DNA of 64,000 nt from Acidimicrobiaceae bacterium. GTDB lineage: Bacteria > Actinomycetota > Acidimicrobiia > Acidimicrobiales > RAAP-2. The translations under genes were made by a program, and so were the position numbers. Below the pieces are notes generated by a model. That model was not told where the DNA came from, ran no database searches, and was given only the letters and a program-made list of their open reading frames with translations. The DNA is taken from assembly GCA_947455165.1 (NCBI GenBank), contig CANGMP010000003.1, forward strand, positions 1 to 64,000, read 5' to 3'. Position 1 is the stretch's first letter, and each line of letters opens with the position of its first letter. Positions 20,656 through 30,761 of the stretch are shown here, one piece after another.

Positions 20656-21221
20656 TTGCCGCTACCTACGCCATCCCCGACCTGATTGTCTTCTTCGCCG
20701 CCGCGGCGATGGCCATCATCGGAGCCCTCGGCGTTATCTCGTTTCGTAACCCGGTGCACTCGGCACTCAGTCTGATCTTGACGCTGCTCGGTGTGGCCAT
20801 TGGTTTCCTCGAACAGCAGGCCCACTTCCTCGCCGCCGTTCAGGTCATCGTTTACTGCGGCGCCATTGTGGTGCTCTTCCTCTTCGTCATCATGTTCCTC
20901 GGTGTCGACAACAAGGAAGACGTCTCCGTTGAACCGCTCATTGCCCAGCGCCCCCTGGCCTATGCCTCAGTCGCCGTCACGGTGATGGGCATCTTGGCCA
21001 TGCTGAGCCGCGGTGGTTGGTACACCGGCGCCCAGGTAGCGACCGGTGCCTCGCCCGGTGGCAATGCCAACGTGCAGGCCGTCGGTACCGCAGTGTTTAC
21101 GACCTACCTCTTTGCCTTCGAAGCTACGGCGGCGCTCTTGATCATCGCCGTTGTTGGCGCCGTGCTGCTCGCTCGTCGCGACCGTACCGGCGAAGAGCCC
21201 CTGGAAGGAGCGCAGGCGTGA
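20652..21221 (+). CDS. nuoJ: NADH-quinone oxidoreductase subunit J
   Basis: [26 protein letters not shown]; position between nuoI and nuoK. Confidence 0.93.
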   Translation: MIAATYAIPDLIVFFAAAAMAIIGALGVISFRNPVHSALSLILTLLGVAIGFLEQQAHFLAAVQVIVYCGAIVVLFLFVIMFLGVDNKEDVSVEPLIAQRPLAYASVAVTVMGILAMLSRGGWYTGAQVATGASPGGNANVQAVGTAVFTTYLFAFEATAALLIIAVVGAVLLARRDRTGEEPLEGAQA

Positions 21222-21523
21222 CGATTCCTGTTTCTTGGTTTCTGATTTTGGCGGCCATCCTCTTTGGCATCGGCATGTTCGGTCTCTTGACCCGCCGCAG
21301 CGCTCTCATCATGTTTATGTGCGTCGAGCTGATGCTTAACGCCGTGAACCTCACCTTCGTGAGTTTTTCTCGTGCCCTGCACGACATTGGGGGACAGGCT
21401 TCGGTCTTTTTCATCCTGGTCGTCGCGGCGGCCGAAGTAACGGTCGGTCTCGCCATTGTGGTGTCGATCTTCCGCCGCCGTCAGTCCACCACCGTGGACG
21501 AACTCTCCGAGATGCGAGGCTGA
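21218..21523 (+). CDS. nuoK: NADH-quinone oxidoreductase subunit K
   Basis: GTG start at 21218 (GTGA overlap with nuoJ); [40 protein letters not shown]. Confidence 0.95.
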   Translation: MTIPVSWFLILAAILFGIGMFGLLTRRSALIMFMCVELMLNAVNLTFVSFSRALHDIGGQASVFFILVVAAAEVTVGLAIVVSIFRRRQSTTVDELSEMRG

Positions 21524-21524
21524 G

Positions 21525-23402
21525 ATGAACTCCCTAGCGGCACTCATTCCACTCTTCCCGCTGGTCGGCTTCTTGACCGTGCTGATCATGCCGAAGGCCC
21601 GCCGCGAGTCGACGCCCGGTTGGATCGCCACGTCGGCCGTCCTGGCGTCGTTTGTCACGACGGTCGTCTGCTTCTTCTGGCTCCTCGGTCAGTCGAATCG
21701 CGAGGTCTCTATCCACCTCTTCTCGTGGCTGTCCACCGGCAGTCTGAACGTCGAGGCCGGCTTCTTGCTCGACCCTCTTTCTGTCACGATGTGCCTCTTT
21801 GTTTCGGGTATTTCGACCTTGATTCACCTCTACTCAATTGGCTACATGCACGGGGAGAAGGACTTTAAGAAGTTCTTCTTATATCTGAACCTCTTCGTCT
21901 TCTCGATGCTGGTGCTCGTACTCGGTAACAACCTGCTCGTGACCTTCGTGGGCTGGGAAGGCGTCGGTGTCTGCTCGTACTGGCTCGTGAGCTACTACTT
22001 CACCAAGGGCGCCGCCGCATCGGCCGGTAAGAAGGCCTTCATCTATAACCGCGTAGGTGACGTTGGTCTGCTGCTTGCGATGTTCATGCTCTTCAATCAC
22101 TTTGGTTCGCTGAACTACGTGACGATCATTGGTCTCGGCACCGCCGTGCCGCTGTCGAGCGTGGCTGCGCTACTGATTGTGCTGGCTCTGTTGCTCGCCG
22201 CCACTGGTAAGTCGGCACAGATTCCGCTCTTTAACTGGCTGCCCGACGCCATGGAAGGCCCGACGCCAGTTTCGGCGTTGATTCACGCCGCCACCATGGT
22301 GACGGCCGGTGTCTACCTGCTCGTTCGCATGTCGCCGGTCTTGTCGTGGAGTACGTCGGGGCGCTGGACCATCGCCGTTGTCGGTGGACTGACGGCTTTC
22401 GTGGCGGCCACGGTCGCGACGTCGCAAAAGGACATCAAGAAGGTCCTGGCCTTTTCGACCGTCTCTCAGATTGGCTACATGGTCATGGCCGTGGGCGCCG
22501 GGGCCTACTCGGCCGCCATCTTCTTGATGGTGAGCCACGCCTTCTTCAAGGCCCTCCTCTTCCTCGGTTCCGGTTCGGTCATTCACGCCCTCAACGGTGA
22601 ACAGGACCTGCGCAAGATGGGTGGACTGCGCAAGTACTTGCCGCTCACCTTCCCGACGTTCTTGATTGGCTGGCTGGCTATTGCCGGTCTGCCGCCGTTC
22701 GCCGGCTTCTGGGCCAAGGGTGACGTCTTGTCGAACATCTACGAGTTCAGCAAGCCCCTCTACGCCCTGGGTCTCTTGACGGCCGTGATGACGGCCTATT
22801 ACATGAGCCGTCTCTTCGTTCTCACCTTCCGCGGTGAAGAGCGCTTCCGCGAGGTCACGCACGGCCACGACCCCCACGAGAGTCCGTGGGTCATGACGGT
22901 GCCACTCGTCATCCTCTCGGTCCTGAGCGCCCTCGGTGGTCTGTTGGACCTGCCCTGGGCCCACAAGATCTCGCTCGCCGGATTCTTGGACCCGGTCGTT
23001 GACTCATCGGTTGCCCCGATGCTTGGTTCGCACACGGCCGAGTTCGTACTCGCCGGCGCCGATGCCGTCGCCGGTGTGGTTGGTCTCGTGCTGGCCTTCT
23101 TCCTCTGGCGCAGCACGACACCATGGCCCCGCTACGAGTCGAGCTTCCTCGAAAAGGTCTGGCGCTGGGACGACTTCTACGACTTCACCATTGGTCGTCC
23201 GCTCCAGCGCGTGGCCGCCTTTGGCAGCACGGTCGTGGAGCCCAAGGTGCTGGACGGTGCCGTCATGGGCTCGGCCGGCTCAGTGCGTCGGAGTGCTGAA
23301 GGTGTCCGCAAGCTTCAGACGGGCTTTGTCCGCCACTACGCACTCACCGTTGTCTTTGGCATGGCGCTCGTCGTGCTCTTCTTGGTTGCGAGGTCTTGGT
23401 AA
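21525..23402 (+). CDS. nuoL: NADH-quinone oxidoreductase subunit L
   Basis: ATG at 21525; GWEGVGVCSYWLVSYYF; LPDAMEGPTPVSALIHAATMVTAGVYL. Confidence 0.96.
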   Translation: MNSLAALIPLFPLVGFLTVLIMPKARRESTPGWIATSAVLASFVTTVVCFFWLLGQSNREVSIHLFSWLSTGSLNVEAGFLLDPLSVTMCLFVSGISTLIHLYSIGYMHGEKDFKKFFLYLNLFVFSMLVLVLGNNLLVTFVGWEGVGVCSYWLVSYYFTKGAAASAGKKAFIYNRVGDVGLLLAMFMLFNHFGSLNYVTIIGLGTAVPLSSVAALLIVLALLLAATGKSAQIPLFNWLPDAMEGPTPVSALIHAATMVTAGVYLLVRMSPVLSWSTSGRWTIAVVGGLTAFVAATVATSQKDIKKVLAFSTVSQIGYMVMAVGAGAYSAAIFLMVSHAFFKALLFLGSGSVIHALNGEQDLRKMGGLRKYLPLTFPTFLIGWLAIAGLPPFAGFWAKGDVLSNIYEFSKPLYALGLLTAVMTAYYMSRLFVLTFRGEERFREVTHGHDPHESPWVMTVPLVILSVLSALGGLLDLPWAHKISLAGFLDPVVDSSVAPMLGSHTAEFVLAGADAVAGVVGLVLAFFLWRSTTPWPRYESSFLEKVWRWDDFYDFTIGRPLQRVAAFGSTVVEPKVLDGAVMGSAGSVRRSAEGVRKLQTGFVRHYALTVVFGMALVVLFLVARSW

Positions 23403-23404
23403 TC

Positions 23405-24913
23405 ATGCATTCATCTCTCCTGATCTCCCTCTTGCTCGCACTGCCGCTGGTGGCCGCCCTGGCCATCGTGGCCTTGCGGGTCTCCAGCAGTACCGCTCGC
23501 GTCATCGGTATTTCGACGGCCGCCCTCGAGCTCGTGGTGTCAACCATCGTGGCCTTTGGTTACCGCACTTCCCACGTCGTTGGATCGCACAGCACCGTTT
23601 TTGACTTCACCTACCGCAAGATCTTGGCGCCATCACTCGGTATTGCTTATGACCTCGGTATTGACGGTATTTCGCTGTTCCTCGTTGTTCTGACGGCCCT
23701 GGTCGTTCTCCTGGCCCTCGTCGGGGCCAACGAGTCACACCGAACTCCGGCCTTCGTGGCGTGGCTCATGGTGCTCACGACGGCCACCATCGGTGCCTTT
23801 GCGACCCGTGACATGCTGCAGTTCTTCCTTTTCTTCGAACTGACGTTGATCCCCAGCTACTTCCTCATTGCTGGCTGGGGCGGTGCACAGCGCTCAGCGG
23901 CCGCACTCAAGTTCTTCGTCTACACCCTCTTTGGTTCGGGCTTCTTGCTAGTCGGCATGATCTACATCGCCATTCGCCACCAACAGACACTCGGTGGCGA
24001 GCTGACCTTTGCCATGTCGGCGCTCAAGGCCACACCGCTCTCATCGAGCGTGGCCACCTGGCTGCTCATCGGTTTCTTGATTGCTTTCGGTATCAAGAGC
24101 CCAATCTTCCCGTTGCACACCTGGTCACCTTCGGCCTACGCCGAAGCGCCGATCGCCGGGTCGATGGTGCTCTCGGCTCTGTTGGCCAAACTCGGTACGT
24201 ACGGTCTGCTCCGATTCGCCGTCGGTCTGTTGCCTCAGGGTCTCGTTAACGTTCGCCCCGTCGTGCTGACCCTCGCGGTCATCGGCATTCTCTACGGCTC
24301 GGGTCTCGCCGCCGTAAGTAAGGACCTCAAGCGGCTGGTGGCCTACTCGTCACTGGCCCAGGTCGGCTTCATCGTGCTCGGTATCTTCTCCGGTTCGCAG
24401 ATCGCGACCGGCGGCGCCGTCTTGTTGATGTTCAACCACGGTGTCATCACCGCCGGACTCTTCCTGTTGATTGGTGGCATCGAGCGCCGTCGCGGTACGT
24501 CGCAGATCAGCGCACTCTCGGGTCTCCAGGGACCCGCCCCGGTCCTCGCCGCGCTCTTCACTGTGGTCATGCTGGCCTCAATCGGTCTGCCGGGTCTCTC
24601 GGGCTTCGTCTCGGAACTCTTGGTCCTGCTCGGTTCCTTCCAGACCCACCCCTGGTGGGCAGCTGTCGCCACGACCGGCGTCATCTTCGCCGCGCTCTAT
24701 CTGCTCTGGGCCTACCAGCGCGTCTTTCACGGTGAGGCCACCGGTGAGAACGCCGACGTCGTTGACGCCACGCGCAATGAGCGTCTCGTGCTGGCACCGA
24801 TTGTGCTGCTCGTCTTTGTGCTCGGTATCTACCCGGCTCCCTTCTTGAACAAGATCACGCCATCGGCGCACGCCGTGGTGGCTCATTCGACCCCGCAGGG
24901 AGTGAACCGATGA
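23405..24913 (+). CDS. nuoM: NADH-quinone oxidoreductase subunit M
   Basis: FFLFFELTLIPSYFLIAGWGG; SPIFPLHTWSPSAYAEAPIAGSMVLSALLAKLGTYG; a TTG at 23396 is an alternative start. Confidence 0.95.
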   Translation: MHSSLLISLLLALPLVAALAIVALRVSSSTARVIGISTAALELVVSTIVAFGYRTSHVVGSHSTVFDFTYRKILAPSLGIAYDLGIDGISLFLVVLTALVVLLALVGANESHRTPAFVAWLMVLTTATIGAFATRDMLQFFLFFELTLIPSYFLIAGWGGAQRSAAALKFFVYTLFGSGFLLVGMIYIAIRHQQTLGGELTFAMSALKATPLSSSVATWLLIGFLIAFGIKSPIFPLHTWSPSAYAEAPIAGSMVLSALLAKLGTYGLLRFAVGLLPQGLVNVRPVVLTLAVIGILYGSGLAAVSKDLKRLVAYSSLAQVGFIVLGIFSGSQIATGGAVLLMFNHGVITAGLFLLIGGIERRRGTSQISALSGLQGPAPVLAALFTVVMLASIGLPGLSGFVSELLVLLGSFQTHPWWAAVATTGVIFAALYLLWAYQRVFHGEATGENADVVDATRNERLVLAPIVLLVFVLGIYPAPFLNKITPSAHAVVAHSTPQGVNR

Positions 24914-26394
24914 ACGCGGCCGTAACGCAGCTCGCCATGCCTTCAGTGCACTACGTGGCCATTGCGCCAATTTTGATCTTGCTCGGTGGCGCCCTCGTCT
25001 TGATGTTCGTCACGGCGCTCACGCGAGCCCGCGTCGCCACCGCAACGGCGACCATCATCACGGCCATCACCTCGTTGTCGGCGCTGGTCGTCTCCTTCTT
25101 CCAGTGGCACGACATCTCGATGAACGGTTCGACCACGACGCTGGCTCACGCCATCGCTCTTGACGGCTTTGGCGTCGTAGCCAGCTCGGCCATTGCCCTC
25201 GGACTCTTCTTGACCTCGTTTGTGGCCCACGACTGGACCAAGCGGGCCCGCGTCGTCGGTGCCGAGTTCCACATCTTGGCGATGGCTTCGGCCTCGGGCG
25301 CCATGATGATGGCCCAGGCCAACGACCTCATCGTCCTCTTCTTGGGTCTCGAGATTCTCTCGATTGGTCTGTACGTCCTTGTCGCCTTTGACCGTCACCG
25401 GGCCAGTTCGGCCGAAGCGGCCCTCAAGTACTTCTTGCTCGGTGGCTTCGCGTCGGCCATCTTCATCTACGGCGCAGCCCTGACCTACGGCGGTACCGGT
25501 TCGACCACGCTTACCTCGATCGCCTACTTCTTGGCCCACAACTTCATCATGCAGCCCGGCGTGCTCGTCGCGGGTCTCGGACTCATGGTCATCGGCTTCG
25601 CCTTCAAGGTCGCGGCCGTTCCCTTCCACGTCTGGTCACCCGACGTCTACGAGGGCGCCCCGACACCGGTCACCGGTTTCATGGCCTCCGTCGTGAAGGT
25701 CGGTGCCTTCGCCGCGGTGATGCGCGTCATTTTCGGGGCAATGCTCACCCAGGCCGATTCGTGGCGTCCGCTCGTCTGGGGCATGATCGTGCTCTCGACG
25801 CTGCTCGGAGCGAGCGTGGCCCTGGTGCAGCGCAACATCAAGCGCCTGCTGGCCTACTCGTCGATCTCGCACGCCGGTTTCATGCTGCTCGGTCTCTGGT
25901 CGGCTTCGCCGGCCGGTGTGGCGGGCACGCTCTACTACGTGGTGACGTACCTCCCCGTTGTCGTGGCCACCTTTGCGGTCATTACCTTGGTCGGTGGGGC
26001 CGATGAGTCGAACCACGACATTGAGCACTACCGCGGCCTGGCTCGTCGTCAGCCGCTCCTCGGTGCGGCCTTGGCCGTCCTGCTCTTGTCGCAGGCCGGT
26101 GCCCCCTTCACCACTGGTTTCTTCGCCAAGTTCTCAGTTATCACTGCCGCGGTGGCCGCCGGCGGTGCCTGGCTGGCCGTGATTGTCATGGTGGCCGCGG
26201 CCATCGGTGGTTTCTTCTACGTGCGCCTCGTACTCTCGCTCTACGCCGAGGACTCCCTCGACCGTGTGCGCGTTGAGGTGCCCCGCCTGACGGGTCTCGT
26301 CATCGCCTTCGGTGCCGTGACGGCCATTGTGTTCGGCGTCTGGCCTGGCCCGATCGCCAACCTGGCCCACCACGCCACGCTGCTGCTGCCGTGA
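24910..26394 (+). CDS. nuoN: NADH-quinone oxidoreductase subunit N
   Basis: FLGLEILSIGLYVLVA; VPFHVWSPDVYEGAPTPVTGFMASVVK. Confidence 0.96.
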   Translation: MNAAVTQLAMPSVHYVAIAPILILLGGALVLMFVTALTRARVATATATIITAITSLSALVVSFFQWHDISMNGSTTTLAHAIALDGFGVVASSAIALGLFLTSFVAHDWTKRARVVGAEFHILAMASASGAMMMAQANDLIVLFLGLEILSIGLYVLVAFDRHRASSAEAALKYFLLGGFASAIFIYGAALTYGGTGSTTLTSIAYFLAHNFIMQPGVLVAGLGLMVIGFAFKVAAVPFHVWSPDVYEGAPTPVTGFMASVVKVGAFAAVMRVIFGAMLTQADSWRPLVWGMIVLSTLLGASVALVQRNIKRLLAYSSISHAGFMLLGLWSASPAGVAGTLYYVVTYLPVVVATFAVITLVGGADESNHDIEHYRGLARRQPLLGAALAVLLLSQAGAPFTTGFFAKFSVITAAVAAGGAWLAVIVMVAAAIGGFFYVRLVLSLYAEDSLDRVRVEVPRLTGLVIAFGAVTAIVFGVWPGPIANLAHHATLLLP

Positions 26395-27239
26395 CCAGCC
26401 GCGTCGCGATAGCGACGTGCCAAGACCTTTACGTCGACGAAGACACGCCACTGCTGCTGGAGGCACTGAGTGTCGCGGGGGTGGAGGCCGATCTGCTGGC
26501 TTGGGACGACCCCGAGGCCCACTGGGATCGTTACGACCTCACGGTGGTTCGCTCGACCTGGGACTACTCGGCCCGACGGGACGAGTTCTTGGCCTGGACC
26601 CGGTCGGTGCCGAACCTGGCCAATCCGGCCTCAGTGATGGCATGGAATACCGACAAGCACTACCTCCGCGAGCTGGCGCAGCGCGACGTGCGGATCATTC
26701 CCACCACCTTTGCCGACGTCGGCATTGAGCCCATCTTTCCGACGGGGGACTTCGTCGTGAAGCCGGCCGTCGGGGCAGGCTCCATTGACGCCGAGCGATA
26801 TGGTTCGCACGACCATGCCGCGGCCGCCGAACACGTCCGTCGCCTGCACCGCGAGGACCGGGACGTCATCGTCCAGCCCTACGTCGCCTCCATCGACGAC
26901 GAGGGTGAGCTAGCCCTTGTCTTCATTGATGGAGAGTTCACCCACGCCCTGCGCAAGGGCGCGATGCTCAATACCCACGAGCACGACCGGAGCCAGCTCT
27001 TCCGGGCCGAGCAGATGCGTCTCATCGACGTCAGCGACGAGCTCGTAACGCTGGCGCACGCCGTGATTGCGGCCGCGACTGACGAACCCCTCCTCTACAC
27101 CCGGGTTGACCTATGCCGCCTCGACAGCGGCGAGCATGCCCTCATGGAGCTCGAGATGGTGGAGCCTTCGCTCTTCTTGACGCACTGGCCCAGCGCGGCG
27201 ACCACGCTGGCTCGAGCTATTGCTCGTCGGACGGCGTAG
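26391..27239 (+). CDS. ATP-grasp domain protein (RimK/glutathione-synthetase-like ligase)
   Basis: VVRSTWDYSARRDEF; FVVKPAVGAGSIDAERY; VIVQPYVASIDDEGELALVFIDGEFTHALRK; GTGA overlap with nuoN. Confidence 0.8.
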   Translation: MTSRVAIATCQDLYVDEDTPLLLEALSVAGVEADLLAWDDPEAHWDRYDLTVVRSTWDYSARRDEFLAWTRSVPNLANPASVMAWNTDKHYLRELAQRDVRIIPTTFADVGIEPIFPTGDFVVKPAVGAGSIDAERYGSHDHAAAAEHVRRLHREDRDVIVQPYVASIDDEGELALVFIDGEFTHALRKGAMLNTHEHDRSQLFRAEQMRLIDVSDELVTLAHAVIAAATDEPLLYTRVDLCRLDSGEHALMELEMVEPSLFLTHWPSAATTLARAIARRTA

Positions 27240-30216
27240 GGTCGAGCGAGATATTGGCCTTGGCCAAGACGTCGTCGGGAATGACGGTGCTGGGTCGATT
27301 CGCCGGATCGTTGGCCAGCAGTCGACCAATCAAGGGAATCTCAGTCAAGCTTTCGGCGCGCAGCACGGCCGCGACGACTGGCACCAGTGACTCAAAGGCC
27401 GGGTAGACGAGGTAGCGGGGCAGCCAGTCCGGCTGATACTTGGCGTTAAAGGTCCAGAGCGACTCAATTGGCAAAATCCCCGAGAGGCGCTTGAGGGCCC
27501 AGCGCTCCACCTTGGTGAAGGTGCCGTCACCCTTTTCGCCGTCGAGCACGCTGCGAAAGGCTGCGAAGTTGAGACTGAGACCCTGACCCCCACGTCCTCG
27601 GAGATACTCAATCGTTGAACAGAGCGCGTAGTCAATGAGTCCATTGGGGTGCTCACCCGGGTCTCGACGCATGAGGTCCAGCGAGTAGCCGTTGATGGCG
27701 GGGGAGGGGACGAACTGGCAGACCGCCACCGGGACGCCGTCGGGGCTGTTGACGATCGTCAGAATCAGACCCTTGTCCCGAGGGTTAAAGAGTCGGCCCA
27801 GCATCATTGAAAAGCCGCGCTCGCCTTCGCCGCGGCGCAACTTGGCGATGAGGTCCATGATGCCGCGAACGCGAGCCGGGTCGATCGTCGAGGGGTCGAC
27901 GAACTCCACGGTGTAGCCGTTGCGAGCCAGACGGGTGCAGGCCTGACGCAGTCCCTTCATCTTGCCGCCCTCGAGGGAGAAGGTCTGGCAGTTCACGACG
28001 CCCTCGTCACCGATGTAGATGTGATGCAGGCCAGCGCCCTGGTAGATCGGCAACCACTGTTGGCCGGCTCCGATGACCGCGAGGGTCCAACCACGCTCGT
28101 CGGCGAAGCGGCGAAAGGCCGCGAAGACCTCAATGCGGTCACCCTCGGGACCGATGGGGTCCGGCGAGATCAGCGAGACACCGCCGTAGACGGCGTAGGC
28201 CACGACCGAGTCGCGGTAGAAGAAGAACTGCTTGTCATCACGCAGCGCGAAGAAGTCGAGCGTGCCTCGACCGTGGCGACGGACGATGTCACGGGCTCGC
28301 AGTTCGGCCAAACGACGATCAGCCGAACTGCCGTGCGACGAAAGTCGGCGGTCCACCACCGGTCGGGTCAAGAGGTAGAGACCACCGATGAGCACGATGA
28401 TGCCGAGCGAAAAGAGAGTGGGGGAGAGAAAGTCGCCGGCCCGGTCGGGGAGGGCCAGTCGCTCAACGCCAATCAGTCGCTCGACGCACGCTTGGATGAC
28501 GCTGATCCAGCGATGACCAAAGGGGATCTGCGAGGTGACGATGACGACGATCGAGGCGACCGCGACAGCACTAACCAGGATGCCAGCCAGTTTCGGCAGG
28601 GCCGAAGAGAATGAGCCCCGATCGGTGGCCGCTCGAAAGCTCGGCCGTTCGGTGACGAGGAGCGCCAGCACCGCGATGTTGAGGACCGTGCCAAAGAGGT
28701 TGCCGCCGTGCAGGGTGTGTGTGATGGTCGTGGCGGCAAAGAGCAGCGTGGCCACTACCCAGGAACGGCGCTGGCCTCGTCGCAATCCTCGAGCCATCAT
28801 GATCATGCCGGCGCCGGCTAGAGCGGTGGCCGCCGCGGCCGACTGAGCCACGCCGAGCGGGAGGATGTGGAGCAGCGTGCCGAGCCGGCCTCGAGCCGGT
28901 GGCACGATGGCGGTGGCCACGTTGGCCAAACCAGACGCCAAGACGACACCACTAACCATGCGGCGGATGCGCTGTTCGCGACGGAAAATGAGCTGGCGAA
29001 GCGGCGTCTGGGGCCAGGCCTCGCCTTCGGGCCACGCGCTGAGCAGGGTGGGGGTCTGCGGCGGTGCCGGCAGCAGGGCTCGACCCGCAACCCAGCGTTC
29101 TAGGCGTGTGGCCGTCGCTTCACGGACACCGCTGGCAACGAGGCGAACGCGAACATCACTACCGGCTTCGACGACGACGTAGGTGAATCGAGACACTGGT
29201 TGAAAGACTGGCGGCAGTGCGAAGCGACCACGTCGCTCAACGAGCACTCGCCCCGATGGGCCGGGTGCCGCACAGACGCCATTTTCGAGAAAGGCGACGG
29301 TTGGTCGCGTACACCCACCGACGATGAGGCCGAGCCGGCCCTGGCTGATCGCGGTGCGGGCGTAACTCACGGCGTCGGTCTCGTTCACCATCACCATGCT
29401 GAGTGGTTCGCGAGCTTCACTATCAATGGCTGAACGCCGAAAGAAACGACGACGAGCCAACGTGCTCGCCACAAAGACCAAGACGGCCTCAAAGAGTGCG
29501 ACGGCAAAAAAACTGGCTGAAGCCCAGGCCCACGACGTGAAGTGAGGAGTCTTTCCGAAGAAGCTCGATCCTCGTGGGCTCACCAAGTCGCTGATGCCCA
29601 GCGCCACTGAGGTGGAGATAAGCAGACCAAAGACGGCGATGGGCAGCCAGACCCAGGGGCCGAACCGACGGTAGAGGAGTCTGGATTGGGTAAAGCGGGT
29701 AATGCTCTCGGCGTCGTCGAGACGGCGGGCGTCGGCCCGTTCCCGTTCCGCGACCGGTTCGACATCACGCTCGCTACGACCGGCCTCGACATCCAGAAAG
29801 CGCACACCGCGCCAGGTCTCCAAGCGCAGCTGGAGCGACGAGGCCGTTGAAAAGCCCCACTCACTCAGGTAGGCCTGGGCGTCCGCGGCGTCGGTGAGTG
29901 CGGCGTCGGCCACGCCGGGCAGGAAGGTGACGGTAGCGCCCTGGCGTGTGGCGACCTGCGTAAGCGCATCATGCAGGGGGGCGAGTCGCTGAAACGTGGC
30001 CGCAATGAACCGACGGGGATCGCTGGTGGGGGCAAAATCAAAGGTGCCTCCGGCAAAGACGATGTGGGCCACTTCGTCAATTTCGTTGAGTCGGGCCACC
30101 AACGAGCGCAACGCCGGCGCCTGAAGGTCGCTGTCGGGCGAAAGGCCGAGGTCGCTAAAGACGTAAACCCGCTGGCCTCGAGGAATCGACAACAGTGTCG
30201 GGGGCACGGTACTCAC
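27217..30216 (-). CDS. Multidomain membrane protein: degenerate metallophosphoesterase-like N-terminus, TM segments, MprF/DUF2156 (phosphatidylglycerol lysyltransferase-type) C-terminus
   Basis: N-term VYVFSDLGLSPDSD / IVFAGGTFDF / VTFLPGVADAAL; C-term FFFYRDSVVAYAVYGGVSLISPDPIG, GFSMMLGRLFNPRDKGLILTI, GLSLNFAAFRSVL typical of MprF-type aminoacyltransferase domains; GTG start. Confidence 0.82.
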   Translation of the reverse strand: MSTVPPTLLSIPRGQRVYVFSDLGLSPDSDLQAPALRSLVARLNEIDEVAHIVFAGGTFDFAPTSDPRRFIAATFQRLAPLHDALTQVATRQGATVTFLPGVADAALTDAADAQAYLSEWGFSTASSLQLRLETWRGVRFLDVEAGRSERDVEPVAERERADARRLDDAESITRFTQSRLLYRRFGPWVWLPIAVFGLLISTSVALGISDLVSPRGSSFFGKTPHFTSWAWASASFFAVALFEAVLVFVASTLARRRFFRRSAIDSEAREPLSMVMVNETDAVSYARTAISQGRLGLIVGGCTRPTVAFLENGVCAAPGPSGRVLVERRGRFALPPVFQPVSRFTYVVVEAGSDVRVRLVASGVREATATRLERWVAGRALLPAPPQTPTLLSAWPEGEAWPQTPLRQLIFRREQRIRRMVSGVVLASGLANVATAIVPPARGRLGTLLHILPLGVAQSAAAATALAGAGMIMMARGLRRGQRRSWVVATLLFAATTITHTLHGGNLFGTVLNIAVLALLVTERPSFRAATDRGSFSSALPKLAGILVSAVAVASIVVIVTSQIPFGHRWISVIQACVERLIGVERLALPDRAGDFLSPTLFSLGIIVLIGGLYLLTRPVVDRRLSSHGSSADRRLAELRARDIVRRHGRGTLDFFALRDDKQFFFYRDSVVAYAVYGGVSLISPDPIGPEGDRIEVFAAFRRFADERGWTLAVIGAGQQWLPIYQGAGLHHIYIGDEGVVNCQTFSLEGGKMKGLRQACTRLARNGYTVEFVDPSTIDPARVRGIMDLIAKLRRGEGERGFSMMLGRLFNPRDKGLILTIVNSPDGVPVAVCQFVPSPAINGYSLDLMRRDPGEHPNGLIDYALCSTIEYLRGRGGQGLSLNFAAFRSVLDGEKGDGTFTKVERWALKRLSGILPIESLWTFNAKYQPDWLPRYLVYPAFESLVPVVAAVLRAESLTEIPLIGRLLANDPANRPSTVIPDDVLAKANISLDPTPSDEQ

Positions 30217-30269
30217 GGCTCCTAGTCTCGCAGAGAGGCCGAGCGAGTGAGAAGTGAGAGAATTTCCCC

Positions 30270-30761
30270 ATGACGATGCGTGAAGGCAGCCCCGAAAACT
30301 GGCATTGGCGGGCCGCGGAAATCTCCCCGGGACCGGCGGTCATCTTTGACATTGACGGGGTGCTGGCCGACGCGGCCGGACGCCAGCACTACCTCGACTT
30401 TGGTGACTGGCGCAGTTTCTTTGACGCCTGCGGCGACGACCCGGTCATCGAAGAGATTGAACGACTCCTCGAGCTCCTTGATCAGAGCCTCACCATCATC
30501 TTGTTGACGGGCCGACCTCGCCGAGTGGCACCTCATACGCTCGCGTGGTTGGAGCGGTACGGACTGCGGTGGGACGTGCTCATTATGCGTGAGTACGGGG
30601 ACTACTCGGGCGTTGATTACTTCAAGCGCAGTGTCGTTCATGAGCTCCGCGAGACGGGCTTTGAACTGCGCCTAGCGCTCGATGACGATCCGAAGAATCA
30701 CGCGATGTACGTTCGCGAAGGCGTGCCCTGCATCTACATCCACTCCGGGTACTACCTGTAG
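30270..30761 (+). CDS. HAD-like phosphatase (acid phosphatase / PNKP 3'-phosphatase-like fold)
   Basis: VIFDIDGVLAD motif I; ILLTGRPRRV motif II; LALDDDPKNHAMY motif IV. Confidence 0.75.
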   Translation: MTMREGSPENWHWRAAEISPGPAVIFDIDGVLADAAGRQHYLDFGDWRSFFDACGDDPVIEEIERLLELLDQSLTIILLTGRPRRVAPHTLAWLERYGLRWDVLIMREYGDYSGVDYFKRSVVHELRETGFELRLALDDDPKNHAMYVREGVPCIYIHSGYYL

